NCBI GenBank assembly: GCA_947258655.1
Contig: CAMYJD010000022.1
Span: forward strand, 1 to 64,000
Length of the DNA: 64,000 nt
Direction: 5' to 3'
From: an uncultured Gammaproteobacteria bacterium
Lineage (GTDB): Bacteria > Pseudomonadota > Gammaproteobacteria > JAADHQ01
The notes under the pieces: generated by a model
What the model was told of the DNA's origin: nothing
Databases searched by the model: none
The model's input: only the letters and a program-made list of their open reading frames with translations
Made by a program: the position numbers and the translations under genes
In this document: in pieces, positions 8,307-18,762 of the stretch
Position numbering within the stretch: the first letter of the stretch is position 1
Layout of the letters: the number at the start of each line of letters is the position of its first letter

Positions 8307-8359
8307 TATGTCTGCTGTACACACGATTATGTCCGGGTCATTCACCCCATAGGTGCTTT

Positions 8360-8629
8360 ATGAAACGATCGAAAACCTTAGCCGCTGGCATCATGATATC
8401 CATGTGCCTGTTGCTCAGCGCAGGCATGATGCTGCCCGAGAGCAGTTATGCCGGTAAAAAAGGGAAAGAGCACAGGACATCATCATCCACGCTTGATGAG
8501 GCCGTAGCCAGGGTGCAACGGCAAACCGGCGGGCGGGTGTTACGTGCCCAGGAACAAGGCTCTGTATATATTATCAAGGTATTGATGCCCTCGGGCGTGG
8601 TAAAAACATTCCGCGTCAAGGCGCAGTAG
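8360..8629 (+). CDS. Small exported PepSY-domain protein
   Basis: The 89-residue product has a signal peptide ending near SSYAGKKGK. A single short PepSY-like unit follows: DEAVARVQRQTGGRVLRAQE, then a YIIKVLMPSGVVKTFRV hairpin. Short PepSY proteins often sit next to PhoP/PhoQ- or PmrA-type systems and are thought to act in the periplasm as modulators; the mechanism is unproven. It is 53 bp after the glycine-zipper gene and 19 bp before the regulator gene. Confidence 0.82.
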   Translation: MKRSKTLAAGIMISMCLLLSAGMMLPESSYAGKKGKEHRTSSSTLDEAVARVQRQTGGRVLRAQEQGSVYIIKVLMPSGVVKTFRVKAQ

Positions 8630-8648
8630 CAACGCGGGCAGGGGAACA

Positions 8649-9341
8649 ATGCGCATACTGCTGATTGAAGATGAAGATACCCTCAGACAGCAACTGGCAA
8701 AGACCTTGACCGAGGCCGGCTTTGTTGTCGAGATGGCCGCGGATGGCGAGGACGGTCTGTACCAGGGGCAGGAGTATCCATTCGATCTGGCTGTTGTGGA
8801 TCTTGGCTTGCCCAAACTGTCTGGTATCGATGTGATCAAACGCTGGCGCAGCGAAGGGCGCAGTTTTCCGGTGCTGATCCTGACGGCGCGCGGGCGCTGG
8901 CAGGAAAAAGTGGAGGGACTGGAGGCCGGTGCAGATGATTACATGGTCAAACCCTTCAGTCCGGAAGAATTGCTGGCAAGGATACGGGCCTTGCTGCGAC
9001 GCTCGACGGGATGGGCGCAATCACAATTGCAATGTGGGCCTGTACAACTCGATATGACCGAGCAAAGTGTACGTGTCGATAACGCAAGGATCGACATGAC
9101 GGCCTATGAATATCGCATCCTGGAATACCTGATGTTGCATGCCGGCGAGGTCATTTCGAAAGTCAATCTGACTGAGCATATCTATCACCAGGATTTCGAC
9201 CGTGACAGCAATGTCATCGAGGTCCTGGTCGGTCGTTTGCGTAAGAAAATCGATCCGGAAAATCGCTATAAACCTATAGAAACGCTGCGCGGCCGCGGCT
9301 ACCGTTTTGCTATCGCGCGTACTCCCGAGCAACAGGTATGA
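8649..9341 (+). CDS. OmpR/PhoP-family response regulator
   Basis: The 230-residue protein has an N-terminal receiver domain (acidic EDED near residue 7, phospho-acceptor Asp51 in VVDLGLPKL, KPF loop after GADDYMV). A C-terminal OmpR-type winged helix ends in RGRGYRFAI. The ILTARGRWQEKVEGLEAGAD stretch is typical of the PhoP branch. It should be phosphorylated by the kinase encoded next, whose ATG overlaps this gene's stop (ATGA). Predicted targets are its own operon and the His-rich gene through the TTCAG repeats. Confidence 0.9.
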   Translation: MRILLIEDEDTLRQQLAKTLTEAGFVVEMAADGEDGLYQGQEYPFDLAVVDLGLPKLSGIDVIKRWRSEGRSFPVLILTARGRWQEKVEGLEAGADDYMVKPFSPEELLARIRALLRRSTGWAQSQLQCGPVQLDMTEQSVRVDNARIDMTAYEYRILEYLMLHAGEVISKVNLTEHIYHQDFDRDSNVIEVLVGRLRKKIDPENRYKPIETLRGRGYRFAIARTPEQQV

Positions 9342-10693
9342 CACTGCGCCGGCGTTTATTACTAGCAGCAAGCATCATCCTGTTTGTCTTTCTTGGTCTG
9401 ACTGGTCTGGTACTGGACCGCGCCTATACCCATAGCGCCGAGCAGGCCGTACGCGAGCGCCTGCGTGGACAGGTGTTTGTCATGCTGGCCGCGGCCGATT
9501 TTGATGAGCAACAGCAACACCTGAGCGTCGATGAGCCGCTGCCGGACCCGAAATTATCATCGCCGCAATCAGGCCTGTATGCGGGTATCTACGCCGCATC
9601 GGGTTCACTTGTATGGAAGTCACCATCGGCCCTCGGTCTGGGTCTGCCGCGTTCTGCGCATGCTGAAATAGCACAGTGGCACTTCGCACAATTACAGGAT
9701 GAGCAGGGCAATCCCTATTTCAGTATGAGCTTTGTTGCCGCCTGGGAAACCGCGCAGGGGCGGCTGTCACGTTATGTGTTCCAGGTGCTGGAGGACTATA
9801 CATTGTTTAACCGCCAGGTCTCCGGTTTTCGTAATGAACTGTGGGGATGGTTGTTGGGTGTGACGGTGATGCTGTTGCTGGCTCAGGCGGTGATTCTGGC
9901 CTGGAGCCTGAAGCCGCTGCGTAAAGTGGCTGTCGATCTCGATCGCGTCAAGGCGGGTGATGCCGATCGTCTGCAGGAAGACTATCCAGGTGAGATCAGT
10001 GCTTTGACCGCAAGTATCAATACCTTCGTCGATTCCGAGCGCAGCCGGCGTGATCGTTACCGTAATACCCTTGCCGACCTTGCCCATAGCCTGAAGACTC
10101 CACTGGCTGTGTTGAAGACAGGCATTGACGCCAGTGACAGGAATCATGATCAATCCATGCACGAACAGCTTGATCGTATGACACAGATTGTCGACTATCA
10201 GTTACAACGTGCGTCGGCGACGGGCAGAAGTAGTCTCGGCGCGAGCGTGCCGTTGCTGGAAAACATCGAACGCCTGATAAACACGCTCACCAAGGTGCAT
10301 GCAGACAAAGGTATTCGCTGCGATATCGACATCGATGCCGAGTTGCAATTTCCGGGTGAGGAGGGTGATTTGCTCGAGATGGCCGGCAATCTGCTTGAGA
10401 ATGCCTATAAATGGTCGCAGGGTAATATTCGTGTCAGTGCAGGTATCCATGCTGTCTCAAGCGACAGAAAATTGCTGGAGCTGCGCGTCGAGGATGATGG
10501 CAAGGGTATCCCCCAGGCACGCCGGACCGAGGTGCTGCAACGGGGGAAACGTGCCGATGAGAACGTCAGCGGGCATGGTATCGGCCTGGCGGTCGTGGAG
10601 GAAATCGTCAGTGTATATGGTGGCAGTTTTGCTATCGACGATAGCCAGGATCTTGGCGGCGCGTGTATGCTTGTAAGCATCCCCGTTGCATGA
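9338..10693 (+). CDS. PhoQ-like sensor histidine kinase
   Basis: The 451-residue inner-membrane kinase has TM1 at about residues 6-26, a periplasmic sensor of about 140 residues, TM2 at about 165-190 and a short HAMP-like linker. The H-box is ADLAHSLKTPLAVL with His250, the N-box is NLLENAYKW, and the G-boxes include DDGKGIP and GHGIGLAVV. AHSLKTPL is the PhoQ-type variant of the H-box. It overlaps the regulator gene by 4 bp. The signal is unknown; divalent cations or envelope stress would fit PhoQ relatives. Confidence 0.88.
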   Translation: MTLRRRLLLAASIILFVFLGLTGLVLDRAYTHSAEQAVRERLRGQVFVMLAAADFDEQQQHLSVDEPLPDPKLSSPQSGLYAGIYAASGSLVWKSPSALGLGLPRSAHAEIAQWHFAQLQDEQGNPYFSMSFVAAWETAQGRLSRYVFQVLEDYTLFNRQVSGFRNELWGWLLGVTVMLLLAQAVILAWSLKPLRKVAVDLDRVKAGDADRLQEDYPGEISALTASINTFVDSERSRRDRYRNTLADLAHSLKTPLAVLKTGIDASDRNHDQSMHEQLDRMTQIVDYQLQRASATGRSSLGASVPLLENIERLINTLTKVHADKGIRCDIDIDAELQFPGEEGDLLEMAGNLLENAYKWSQGNIRVSAGIHAVSSDRKLLELRVEDDGKGIPQARRTEVLQRGKRADENVSGHGIGLAVVEEIVSVYGGSFAIDDSQDLGGACMLVSIPVA

Positions 10694-10785
10694 CAGATCG
10701 CCGCATAGCAACGCTTGCACATTATAATCTGTGAGCAGTGACTGAACTTTTGGATACAACACATCCGCATTGCAGGAAATGAATA

Positions 10786-11583
10786 ATGAGCATGAAACGC
10801 TTGCTGGAGATTATGGAGAAGCTGCGCGATCCCGTCGATGGCTGTCCGTGGGACAGGCAGCAGGACTTTGCCACACTGGTGCCGTATACGATCGAAGAGG
10901 CATACGAGGTAGCTGATACGATCGCACAACAGGATTACAAGGAGTTGTGTGAGGAACTCGGGGATCTGCTGTTTCAGGTCGTGTTTTATGCGCAGATCGC
11001 GCGCGAACAGCAGTTGTTCGATATTAATGATGTTACCGCGGCCATTGTCGACAAGCTGGTCAGGCGACACCCGCATGTATTTGCAGATGAGCGCATCGAA
11101 TCGGCCGAAAAACAGACCCAGGCATGGGAGGAGCATAAACGCCGGGAGCGTGCGCAAAAATCAGGTGAGGATAGCGCAGCACCCAGTGAGCTGGATGGTA
11201 TTGCAAAATCCCTGCCTGCCCTGGTACGCGCGCAAAAGCTGCAGCGGCGTGCCGCCAGGGTCGGCTTTGACTGGGATGAGATTGCGGCGGTTTATGCCAA
11301 GTTGTTTGAGGAGGTGGATGAGGTGCGTGCAGCCGCACACTCCGCTGATGAGGATGCACTCGAAGACGAAGTCGGTGATCTGTTGTTTGCCGGCGTCAAT
11401 CTCGCCCGCTTTCTGAACGTCGATGCCGAACATGCCCTGCGCCGTGCGAATGACAAATTTGAGCGCCGTTTCCGGGACGTGGAGGAGCGTGTGGCCTCTG
11501 AGGACGGGGATATGCAGATGATGTCGGTCGCGGAACTGGATGAGATCTGGGAAGCAGTCAAATCTCAACAGAACAAAGATTGA
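10786..11583 (+). CDS. mazG: Nucleoside triphosphate pyrophosphohydrolase MazG
   Basis: The 265-residue protein carries two MazG repeats. The first has VDGCPWDRQQDFATL and the acidic metal-binding helices YTIEEAYEV and EELGDLLFQV. The second has the matching EEVDEVRAA and EDEVGDLLFA segments. The enzyme hydrolyses (d)NTPs to NMP and pyrophosphate, clearing noncanonical nucleotides. Length and domain order match Escherichia coli MazG. It stands about 90 bp after the sensor kinase gene and is probably transcribed separately. Confidence 0.95.
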   Translation: MSMKRLLEIMEKLRDPVDGCPWDRQQDFATLVPYTIEEAYEVADTIAQQDYKELCEELGDLLFQVVFYAQIAREQQLFDINDVTAAIVDKLVRRHPHVFADERIESAEKQTQAWEEHKRRERAQKSGEDSAAPSELDGIAKSLPALVRAQKLQRRAARVGFDWDEIAAVYAKLFEEVDEVRAAAHSADEDALEDEVGDLLFAGVNLARFLNVDAEHALRRANDKFERRFRDVEERVASEDGDMQMMSVAELDEIWEAVKSQQNKD

Positions 11584-11705
11584 CAATGTTGATGCCCGGC
11601 CTGCAATGTCTGTTTCAGGATGAGCGCTACTGTTTGTTGATATTTTATCTGCCTGCCTGATGACAGGATGCTATTAGCTGGTGTTTTTGATCAAGGGTTA
11701 TAATC

Positions 11706-12119
11706 ATGTTTATTCGAGACACAGAACTACGCTTTCATTGCACAGGCTGTGGCCGTTGCTGTCTGGGGCATGCAGATGAGCATTACATTGAATTGCTGCC
11801 GGGCGAGGCTGGTAAGATCAGGCAGTTCCTGAATCTCGACAAGAAAAGTTTCAGGCGTGATTGCCTGGTCAGCCTGGGAAGCAAATCCAAGGGCATCAGG
11901 ATCAATGCACAGGGTCGTTGCATATTGCTGGACGACAATGACCGTTGTTCGGTCTACCCGGTCAGGCCGCGCCAGTGTATGACCTATCCCTTCTGGCCGG
12001 AGTTACTACAAGCGCCTGAAGCCTGGCATGCCGAGTCCGCTCGTTGCGAGGGTATCGGTCAGGGTGAGGTTGTTTCAAGTTCCCATATCAGCAAGCAATT
12101 GAAGTTGCTGGGGTCGTGA
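11706..12119 (+). CDS. YkgJ-family cysteine-cluster protein
   Basis: The 137-residue protein has the family signature CTGCGRCCLG near residue 13, followed by QGRCILL, DRCSVYPVRPRQC and a final ARCEG, together eight cysteines. This is the putative zinc or iron-binding module UPF0153/YkgJ. No function has been settled for the family. AAGGG precedes the ATG at 8-bp spacing. It is monocistronic. Confidence 0.85.
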   Translation: MFIRDTELRFHCTGCGRCCLGHADEHYIELLPGEAGKIRQFLNLDKKSFRRDCLVSLGSKSKGIRINAQGRCILLDDNDRCSVYPVRPRQCMTYPFWPELLQAPEAWHAESARCEGIGQGEVVSSSHISKQLKLLGS

Positions 12120-12303
12120 TTAAGCAGGTGACAAATGCCGTCGCATGTCGTACTCGATTTTTGCTGAATGTTGACTATCCTTATCTGTGAGGCCCTGTCG
12201 AATGGGAGGCAGAAGGGGCATGTCAGCATGCTGTTTCGATAGAAGTGCAAATATTACATCAATATACTGTTGTGTATCTGTATACAAAATCTGGGAGTGA
12301 ACG

Positions 12304-12657
12304 ATGCCGGATATTATGAAATTTATTCTGAATGAAGAATCTATACAGTCGGATCCGAACGGCTATCTGTTGAATCTGGAAGACTGGTCTGAAGACGTGG
12401 CAGCAATGCTGGCTACAGAAGAAGACATAACACTGAGCGAACAGCATTGGGAAATCATTCATTTCCTGCGCGATTATTATCTCGAACATGGTATCTCTCC
12501 CAATGTACGTTCACTGATGAAAATGATTGCGAAAAAACTGGGTGCCGAGAAAGGCACACGCAAGTACCTGTATGACCTGTTCCCGCTCGGCCCGTCCAGG
12601 CAGGGTTGCAGAATAGCCGGCCTGCCGCGGCCTAATGACTGCATTGATTTGTCATGA
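12304..12657 (+). CDS. DsrC/TusE-family sulfur-carrier protein with two C-terminal cysteines
   Basis: The 117-residue protein aligns with DsrC along its full length: GYLLNLEDW near the N-terminus, the HWEIIHFLRDYY helix, and LFPLGPSRQGCRIAGLPRPN before the end. Both DsrC cysteines are present with ten residues between them (C-RIAGLPRPND-C), unlike TusE, which has only the last. Thus a persulfide/trisulfide carrier role in sulfur oxidation is likely. In classical DsrC the last Cys is penultimate; here four residues (IDLS) follow it. GGGAGTGA precedes the ATG. It is monocistronic and followed by a heptamer-repeat element. No dsrAB is in the window. Confidence 0.88.
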   Translation: MPDIMKFILNEESIQSDPNGYLLNLEDWSEDVAAMLATEEDITLSEQHWEIIHFLRDYYLEHGISPNVRSLMKMIAKKLGAEKGTRKYLYDLFPLGPSRQGCRIAGLPRPNDCIDLS

Positions 12658-12665
12658 AGGCAGGG

Positions 12666-12830
12666 GAAAGATACAAGATAAAAGATACAAGCTGGTTTAT
12701 CCTTGCCCTTTCTGCTGCTTGACGTATCTACATCCATTAAAATAACTATATAAAAATATTATGGCCGGCGAATGCCGGCCATACATTCCCTTGTATCTTT
12801 TCACTTGTATCTTGTATCTTATATCCTTTC
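12666..12830. repeat. Heptamer inverted-repeat element downstream of the dsrC-like gene
   Basis: The left arm is A-rich (AAGATAC AAGATAA AAGATAC AAG), the centre is a GC palindrome (ATGGCCGGC-GAAT-GCCGGCCAT, 12761-12782), and the right arm is CTTGTAT CTTTTCA CTTGTAT CTTGTAT. All arm units are 7 bp. The same design recurs after obgE, proB and fkpB. Confidence 0.75.
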
Positions 12831-12862
12831 TTTTTAAACAATAATAAAAGGATGCCCCTCCT

Positions 12863-14053
12863 ATGGAATCACTCAGATCCGGAAATGATGTCTTATTCGT
12901 ATTGTTAGGTGCGATCATGGTACTGGCTATGCATGCCGGCTTCGCCTTTCTCGAGGTGGGTACCGTACGCCGTAAAAACCAGGTCAATGCACTGGTCAAG
13001 ATTATTACCGATTTTGCCATGTCGACGATTGCCTATTTCTTTATCGGCTATAGCCTGGCCTATGGCATCGATTTCTTTGCTGCGGCGGGCACGCTGACAG
13101 AGAAAAACGGCTACGAGCTGGTCAAGTTCTTTTTCCTATTGACGTTTGCGGCGGCCATTCCGGCCATTGTCTCGGGAGGTATTGCCGAGCGCGCGCGCTT
13201 CTACCCGCAACTGATCGCGACCGGCCTGCTCGTTGCCCTGGTCTATCCATTATTCGAGGGCATGGTATGGGGGCAGATTGCCGGCCTGCAGGGCTGGCTG
13301 GAGGCGCGCTTCGGGTTCGGTTTCCACGACTTCGCCGGTTCGGTGGTCGTGCATGCGATGGGCGGCTGGATCGCACTGACGGCCGTATTGCTGCTGGGCT
13401 CGCGCCACGGGCGCTATGGCAAGTCCGGTGAAATATTTGCCCATCCGCCGTCCAATATCCCGTTCCTGGCATTGGGCGCCTGGATCCTGACGGTCGGCTG
13501 GTTCGGTTTCAATGTCATGTCGGCGCAATCCATCGAGGGCATCAGCGGGCTGGTGGCCGTGAATTCATTGATGGCCATGGTCGGTGGGATATTAACGGCA
13601 TTGATTGTCGGTAAAAATGACCCGGGATTCATACATAACGGCCCACTCGCCGGTCTCGTCGCGGTCTGTGCCGGCTCTGACGTCATGCACCCGCTGGGTG
13701 CGCTGGTCACCGGCGCCGTGGCCGGGGCATTATTCGTTATTACCTTTACCCTGACCCAGAACCGCTGGAAGATCGATGATGTACTCGGTGTCTGGCCTCT
13801 GCATGGCCTGTGCGGGGCATGGGGTGGGATCGCTGCGGGTATCTTTGGTCTGACCTCGCTCGGCGGTATGGGCGGGGTTGCATTCATGCCGCAGTTGCTC
13901 GGTACGCTGGCGGGTATTGCCGTTGCCCTGCTTGGAGGTTTTATTATCTATGGCGCGCTCAAATTGCTGGTCGGACTGCGTCTGACCCAGGAGCAGGAAT
14001 ATCAGGGTGCCGATCTATCCATTCACAAGATTGCATCGATGGCGGAAGACTAA
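12863..14053 (+). CDS. amt: Ammonium transporter (Amt family)
   Basis: The 396-residue polytopic protein has about eleven membrane segments. Both pore histidines are visible in context: SVVVHAMGGW and WPLHGLCGAWGG. The N-terminus FVLLGAIMVLAMHAGFAFLE and the GTVRRKNQ loop fit Amt proteins without a cleaved signal. It imports ammonium. No glnK/PII gene is adjacent, unlike the usual amtB arrangement. The upstream gap is filled by a heptamer repeat and shows no convincing sigma-54 promoter. Confidence 0.92.
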   Translation: MESLRSGNDVLFVLLGAIMVLAMHAGFAFLEVGTVRRKNQVNALVKIITDFAMSTIAYFFIGYSLAYGIDFFAAAGTLTEKNGYELVKFFFLLTFAAAIPAIVSGGIAERARFYPQLIATGLLVALVYPLFEGMVWGQIAGLQGWLEARFGFGFHDFAGSVVVHAMGGWIALTAVLLLGSRHGRYGKSGEIFAHPPSNIPFLALGAWILTVGWFGFNVMSAQSIEGISGLVAVNSLMAMVGGILTALIVGKNDPGFIHNGPLAGLVAVCAGSDVMHPLGALVTGAVAGALFVITFTLTQNRWKIDDVLGVWPLHGLCGAWGGIAAGIFGLTSLGGMGGVAFMPQLLGTLAGIAVALLGGFIIYGALKLLVGLRLTQEQEYQGADLSIHKIASMAED

Positions 14054-14054
14054 A

Positions 14055-14476
14055 AGTAGCGAGTGGCGAGTGGCTAGTAGCGAGGTTGTTTGAAGATAGA
14101 AATCAGTCTTTTTTCTGACTGCGAGCCACTTGTACCTGGCTACTCTGAATCACCAGTAGGAGTTAATGGCTCAAGGAAGGTTTGTTGAAACTATGTACCC
14201 GCTTTTTCTAGCCAATAGCTACTAAATCCATCGCAGGAATAAGCTGCATAGGGAAAATGTATAGAAGCTATATACCGACCTTTTCTAGCTACTAGCCACT
14301 AGCTACTAAAACAATCACAGGAATAAGCTGCATAGGGAAAATGTATAGAAGCTATATACCAGCCTTTTCTGGCAACTAGCTACTAAATCCATCGCAGGAA
14401 TAAGCTGCATAGGGAAAATGTGTAGAAGCTATATACCGGCCTTTTCTAGCTACTAGCCACTCGCCACTAGCTACTG
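14055..14476 (+). repeat. Heptamer (CTAGCTA-type) repeats and a 77-84-bp tandem array
   Basis: This gene-free stretch starts with AGTAGCG AGTGGCG AGTGGCT AGTAGCG, a 7-bp-period array directly after the amt stop. It then holds three copies of a unit containing CAGGAATAAGCTGCATAGGG at 14234, 14318 and 14395 (periods 84 and 77 bp), with a decayed copy before them. Each unit ends in CTAGCTA/CTAGCCA heptamers. The array ends 5 bp before the tRNA-Pro 3' end. No ORF is credible. Confidence 0.8.
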
Positions 14477-14481
14477 AAAAT

Positions 14482-14558
<77 letters not shown>

Positions 14559-14587
14559 AATATTTGTTGTTGCCGAGTATCAGCGAA

Positions 14588-15556
14588 TTAATAACTTCTT
14601 TCAACCGAAAAATCGGCCAGTGACAGCATCGCATCGATATATCGCGATGGTGGGAATATTCTCAATGCTTCACGGGCCTTTTGCGCCTCATTACGCGCCA
14701 GTTGTGCCGTATAAGCGATCGCATCGGTGGCCTGAATTGCTGCCATAACGGCCTCTATATTTTCCAGTCCGCCTTCTTCAATCGCATGGCGAACTACCTT
14801 GGCCTGTTCTTCGTTGCCGTGCTGGATGGCGTAGATCAGCGGCAGGGTTGGTTTACCCTCTGCCAGGTCATCACCAATATTCTTGCCCAGTTCATTGGCA
14901 TTCGAACTGTAGTCGAGAACATCATCGACCAGTTGGAAAGCGGTTCCCAGATGCATGCCATAGCTTGCCATTGCCCTGATCTGCTCTTCCGTACTATCTG
15001 ATAGTAATGCGCCGAGTTCCGAGCCTGCTTCAAACAGCTTGGCGGTCTTGCAATGAATCACATCCAGGTAACTTTCTATTGTCGTGTCAGCATTGTGTAC
15101 ATTCAGCAGCTGCATGACTTCACCTTCGGCGATCGTGTTGGTTGCATGAGCCAGTATATCCATGACCCGCATACTGTCCACCTTGATCATCATCTCGAAG
15201 GCGCGTGAATAGACAAAATCACCGACCAGTACGCTGGCCTCATTGCCCCAGATGGCATTGGCGGTCTGCTGGCCACGACGCATATTGGATGCATCGACGA
15301 CATCGTCATGCAGCAATGTGGCAGTATGAATGAATTCAATAATCGCTGCGACCTGGTGGTGTCTGTTGCCCTGGTAGCCACAGGCGCGCGCACTAAGCAG
15401 GACAAGGATGGGTCTGATCCGTTTTCCACCACTGCTAATAAGGTAATTACCCAGTTCGCCAATCAGGGCTACGTCAGAGTAAAGGGACTTGCGAATCAGG
15501 TCATTCACGGCATCCATATCATCATGGATCAGGTCGCGGATGTCCTTCAGGTCCAT
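14588..15556 (-). CDS. ispB: Octaprenyl diphosphate synthase
   Basis: This 322-residue trans-polyprenyl diphosphate synthase has both aspartate-rich motifs, [10 protein letters not shown] (DDxxD) with a following RRG, and QLVDDVLDY. It extends farnesyl diphosphate with IPP to make the ubiquinone side chain. Chain length is inferred from its position beside rplU and from size. The track starts at 15589, but ATG 15556 has AGGGA just upstream and gives an N-terminus ([10 protein letters not shown]) matching E. coli IspB in length. It is divergent from rplU, as in many gammaproteobacteria. Confidence 0.93.
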   Translation of the reverse strand: MDLKDIRDLIHDDMDAVNDLIRKSLYSDVALIGELGNYLISSGGKRIRPILVLLSARACGYQGNRHHQVAAIIEFIHTATLLHDDVVDASNMRRGQQTANAIWGNEASVLVGDFVYSRAFEMMIKVDSMRVMDILAHATNTIAEGEVMQLLNVHNADTTIESYLDVIHCKTAKLFEAGSELGALLSDSTEEQIRAMASYGMHLGTAFQLVDDVLDYSSNANELGKNIGDDLAEGKPTLPLIYAIQHGNEEQAKVVRHAIEEGGLENIEAVMAAIQATDAIAYTAQLARNEAQKAREALRIFPPSRYIDAMLSLADFSVERSY

Positions 15557-15676
15557 ACGGTCCCTGTTTTCTGCTGTTTTTGTCTGCATATCGATGGATT
15601 TAAACTGTTTACGGGCTTTTCGGTCTGCGTAGTGTACCTATCTCGACCTGATCCTGCCAGAAAATTGTCAAATTGA

Positions 15677-15705
15677 TTGACGAGAGGCCGTGAAATGGCT
15701 AGAAT
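15677..15705 (+). promoter_or_regulatory. Sigma-70 promoter of rplU-rpmA-obgE
   Basis: TTGACG and TAGAAT are separated by exactly 17 bp and end 44 bp before the rplU ATG. Each hexamer differs from consensus at one position. This is the strongest promoter match I found in the window. Confidence 0.75.
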
Positions 15706-15749
15706 TGCCAGCTCTTTTAGTTTTGGTCATAAGTACAGGGTGATCTATT

Positions 15750-16064
15750 ATGTACGCCGTAATACAAACAGGTGGCAAGCAATACCGCTTAAGTGCGGGT
15801 GATACAGTACGCGTCGAGACACTGGATGCGGAAGAGGGAGCCTCTGTTGAGTTTGACAATATTCTGATGGTGGCCGATGGCGATAACATCCAGCTGGGCA
15901 CACCGTATGTCGAAGGCGGTAAGGTTGTGGCCAAGGTCAAGGCCCATGGCCGTCACAAAAAGATCGAGATCATCAAGTTCAATCGCCGCAAGCATTACGA
16001 CAAGCGAACCGGTCATCGACAAAATTATACTGAACTGGAAATCACCGATATCCAGGCGGGTTAA
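15750..16064 (+). CDS. rplU: 50S ribosomal protein L21
   Basis: The 104-residue protein is full length, from [14 protein letters not shown] to the family-typical [14 protein letters not shown] near the C-terminus. L21 binds 23S rRNA and is assembled early in the large subunit. It is first in the rplU-rpmA-obgE unit, 21 bp before rpmA, and is driven by the promoter at 15677. Confidence 0.98.
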   Translation: MYAVIQTGGKQYRLSAGDTVRVETLDAEEGASVEFDNILMVADGDNIQLGTPYVEGGKVVAKVKAHGRHKKIEIIKFNRRKHYDKRTGHRQNYTELEITDIQAG

Positions 16065-16085
16065 TCGACACAAGAGGCGCAAGCA

Positions 16086-16349
16086 ATGGCACATAAAAAA
16101 GCAGGCGGTAGTACCCGCAACGGTCGCGATTCCGAGTCCAAACGTCTGGGAATCAAGCGTTATGGTGGTGAAGAAGTGCTGGCAGGAAACATTATCGTAC
16201 GTCAGCGCGGCACACGTTTTCATGCCGGAAATAATGTAGGTTGTGGCAAGGACCACACCCTGTTCGCAAAGGAAAGCGGCAAGGTTGTATTCGAGGTCAA
16301 AGGCCCGAAAAACCGTAAATTTGTCAGCGTGGTTGCAAGCGAGGCTTGA
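16086..16349 (+). CDS. rpmA: 50S ribosomal protein L27
   Basis: The 87-residue protein begins [20 protein letters not shown], with the usual N-terminal tail that reaches the peptidyl transferase centre. There is no Firmicute-type cleavable extension. It is followed by a strong terminator, so obgE expression needs read-through or its own promoter. Confidence 0.98.
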   Translation: MAHKKAGGSTRNGRDSESKRLGIKRYGGEEVLAGNIIVRQRGTRFHAGNNVGCGKDHTLFAKESGKVVFEVKGPKNRKFVSVVASEA

Positions 16350-16378
16350 TCCCCAGGCGAACCAGACGGTTGCTAAGA

Positions 16379-16405
16379 AACCCCGCCTGACGGCGGGGTT
16401 TTTTG
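16379..16405 (+). terminator. Rho-independent terminator after rpmA
   Basis: AACCCCGCC-TGAC-GGCGGGGTT forms a 9-bp stem with a 4-base loop, followed by TTTTG, 29 bp after the rpmA stop. Confidence 0.9.
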
Positions 16406-16468
16406 TTGTTATGCCTTTCAGTTCAAGGCGCTCGACTAGCTAGCGCCGCTAAACGCTGTCCCTGTTGA

Positions 16469-17601
<1,133 letters not shown>

Positions 17602-17604
17602 AAT

Positions 17605-18762
17605 ATGCATTCACGACAACAAATAACAACAGCCAGACGCTGGGTCGTCAAGATAGGTAGCGCGTTGTTGACCAATGATGGCCGTGGCCTGGATAAGGAA
17701 TCTATCGGTCGATGGGTCGATCAGCTGGCCGAGCTGCGCAGAAATGGTTGCGAGATCGTGCTGGTCTCGTCGGGCTCGGTGGCCGAAGGTATGTCGCGGC
17801 TGGGCTGGGATAAACGTCCGCATGCCCTGCACGAGCTGCAGGCGGCGGCAGCCGTCGGTCAAATGGGCCTGGTACAGGTGTATGAATCGCATTTCCAGCG
17901 TCATGGCCTGCATACCGCACAAATCCTGCTGACACACGAGGATCTGGCCGACCGGCAGCGCTATCTGAATGCACGTTCCACGTTACGCTCATTACTGGCA
18001 CTGGGTGTGATCCCGGTGATCAATGAAAATGATACCGTGGCCACCGATGAAATAAGGTTCGGTGACAACGATACGCTCGCGGCCCTGGCGGCCAATTTCA
18101 CCGAGGCCGATGTCCTTGTGATCCTGACCGATCAGCAGGGATTGTTTGACAAAGATCCGAGGACACATGCCGATGCTAAATTAATATCAGTCGGCCGGGC
18201 GGGTGACCCGGCGCTTGAAGGTATTGCCGGAGGGGCAGGCAAGTTCGGCAGGGGTGGCATGCTGACCAAGGTCGCGGCGGCGAGCCGCGCGGCGCGTTCC
18301 GGTGCCGCGACCGTGATCGCATCCGGAAGCGAGAAGGATATATTGTTGCGTTTACGTAATGGCGAAGACCTCGGTACTGTATTGCTGTCCGATGATGAAC
18401 CGTTGCTGGCACGCAAACAGTGGCTGGCTGGACAGTTAATGGTAAAGGGCAAGTTGTTTATCGATCAGGGCGCTGTCAAGGTGTTACGCGATCGTGGCAG
18501 AAGCCTGTTGCCGGTAGGCCTGACGGCTGTCGAGGGGAAATTCCGGCGCGGAGAATTGGTCGCTTGTGTGGGCCCGGACGGTGCCGAGGTTGCGCGTGGA
18601 CTGGTGAATTATAATGCCGACGAAAGCCGGCAGTTGATCGGTCAATCATCGGACCGGATTGAAGCGATATTGGGTTATGTCGATGAGCCTGAGCTGATTC
18701 ATCGTGACGATATGGTGATAACGGCAGGGGAAAGGGTAAAGATACAAGATAAAAGGGATTGA
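17605..18762 (+). CDS. proB: Glutamate 5-kinase
   Basis: The 385-residue protein has an amino-acid-kinase domain ([12 protein letters not shown] at the N-terminus, [35 protein letters not shown]) and a C-terminal PUA domain. It phosphorylates glutamate in the first step of proline synthesis. The last residues ([10 protein letters not shown]) are encoded by the left arm of a heptamer repeat and lie beyond the usual family end. No clear Shine-Dalgarno sequence is visible because the upstream sequence is also a repeat. No proA is adjacent. Confidence 0.96.
   Translation: MHSRQQITTARRWVVKIGSALLTNDGRGLDKESIGRWVDQLAELRRNGCEIVLVSSGSVAEGMSRLGWDKRPHALHELQAAAAVGQMGLVQVYESHFQRHGLHTAQILLTHEDLADRQRYLNARSTLRSLLALGVIPVINENDTVATDEIRFGDNDTLAALAANFTEADVLVILTDQQGLFDKDPRTHADAKLISVGRAGDPALEGIAGGAGKFGRGGMLTKVAAASRAARSGAATVIASGSEKDILLRLRNGEDLGTVLLSDDEPLLARKQWLAGQLMVKGKLFIDQGAVKVLRDRGRSLLPVGLTAVEGKFRRGELVACVGPDGAEVARGLVNYNADESRQLIGQSSDRIEAILGYVDEPELIHRDDMVITAGERVKIQDKRD

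Noticed and set aside
11699-11704. TATAAT directly before the YkgJ-family ATG
   Set aside because: It ends 1 bp before the start codon, so transcription would begin inside the gene; AAGGG upstream supports ordinary translation. Treated as coincidence.
12694-12706. Possible sigma-54 (-24/-12) promoter for amt
   Set aside because: The GG-GC spacing is 9 instead of 10 and the site lies within a repeat arm about 150 bp from the gene.
14234-14476. CRISPR or attachment-site array next to tRNA-Pro
   Set aside because: The repeats are 77-84 bp, there are no unique spacers, and no integrase or tRNA 3'-end duplication was seen.
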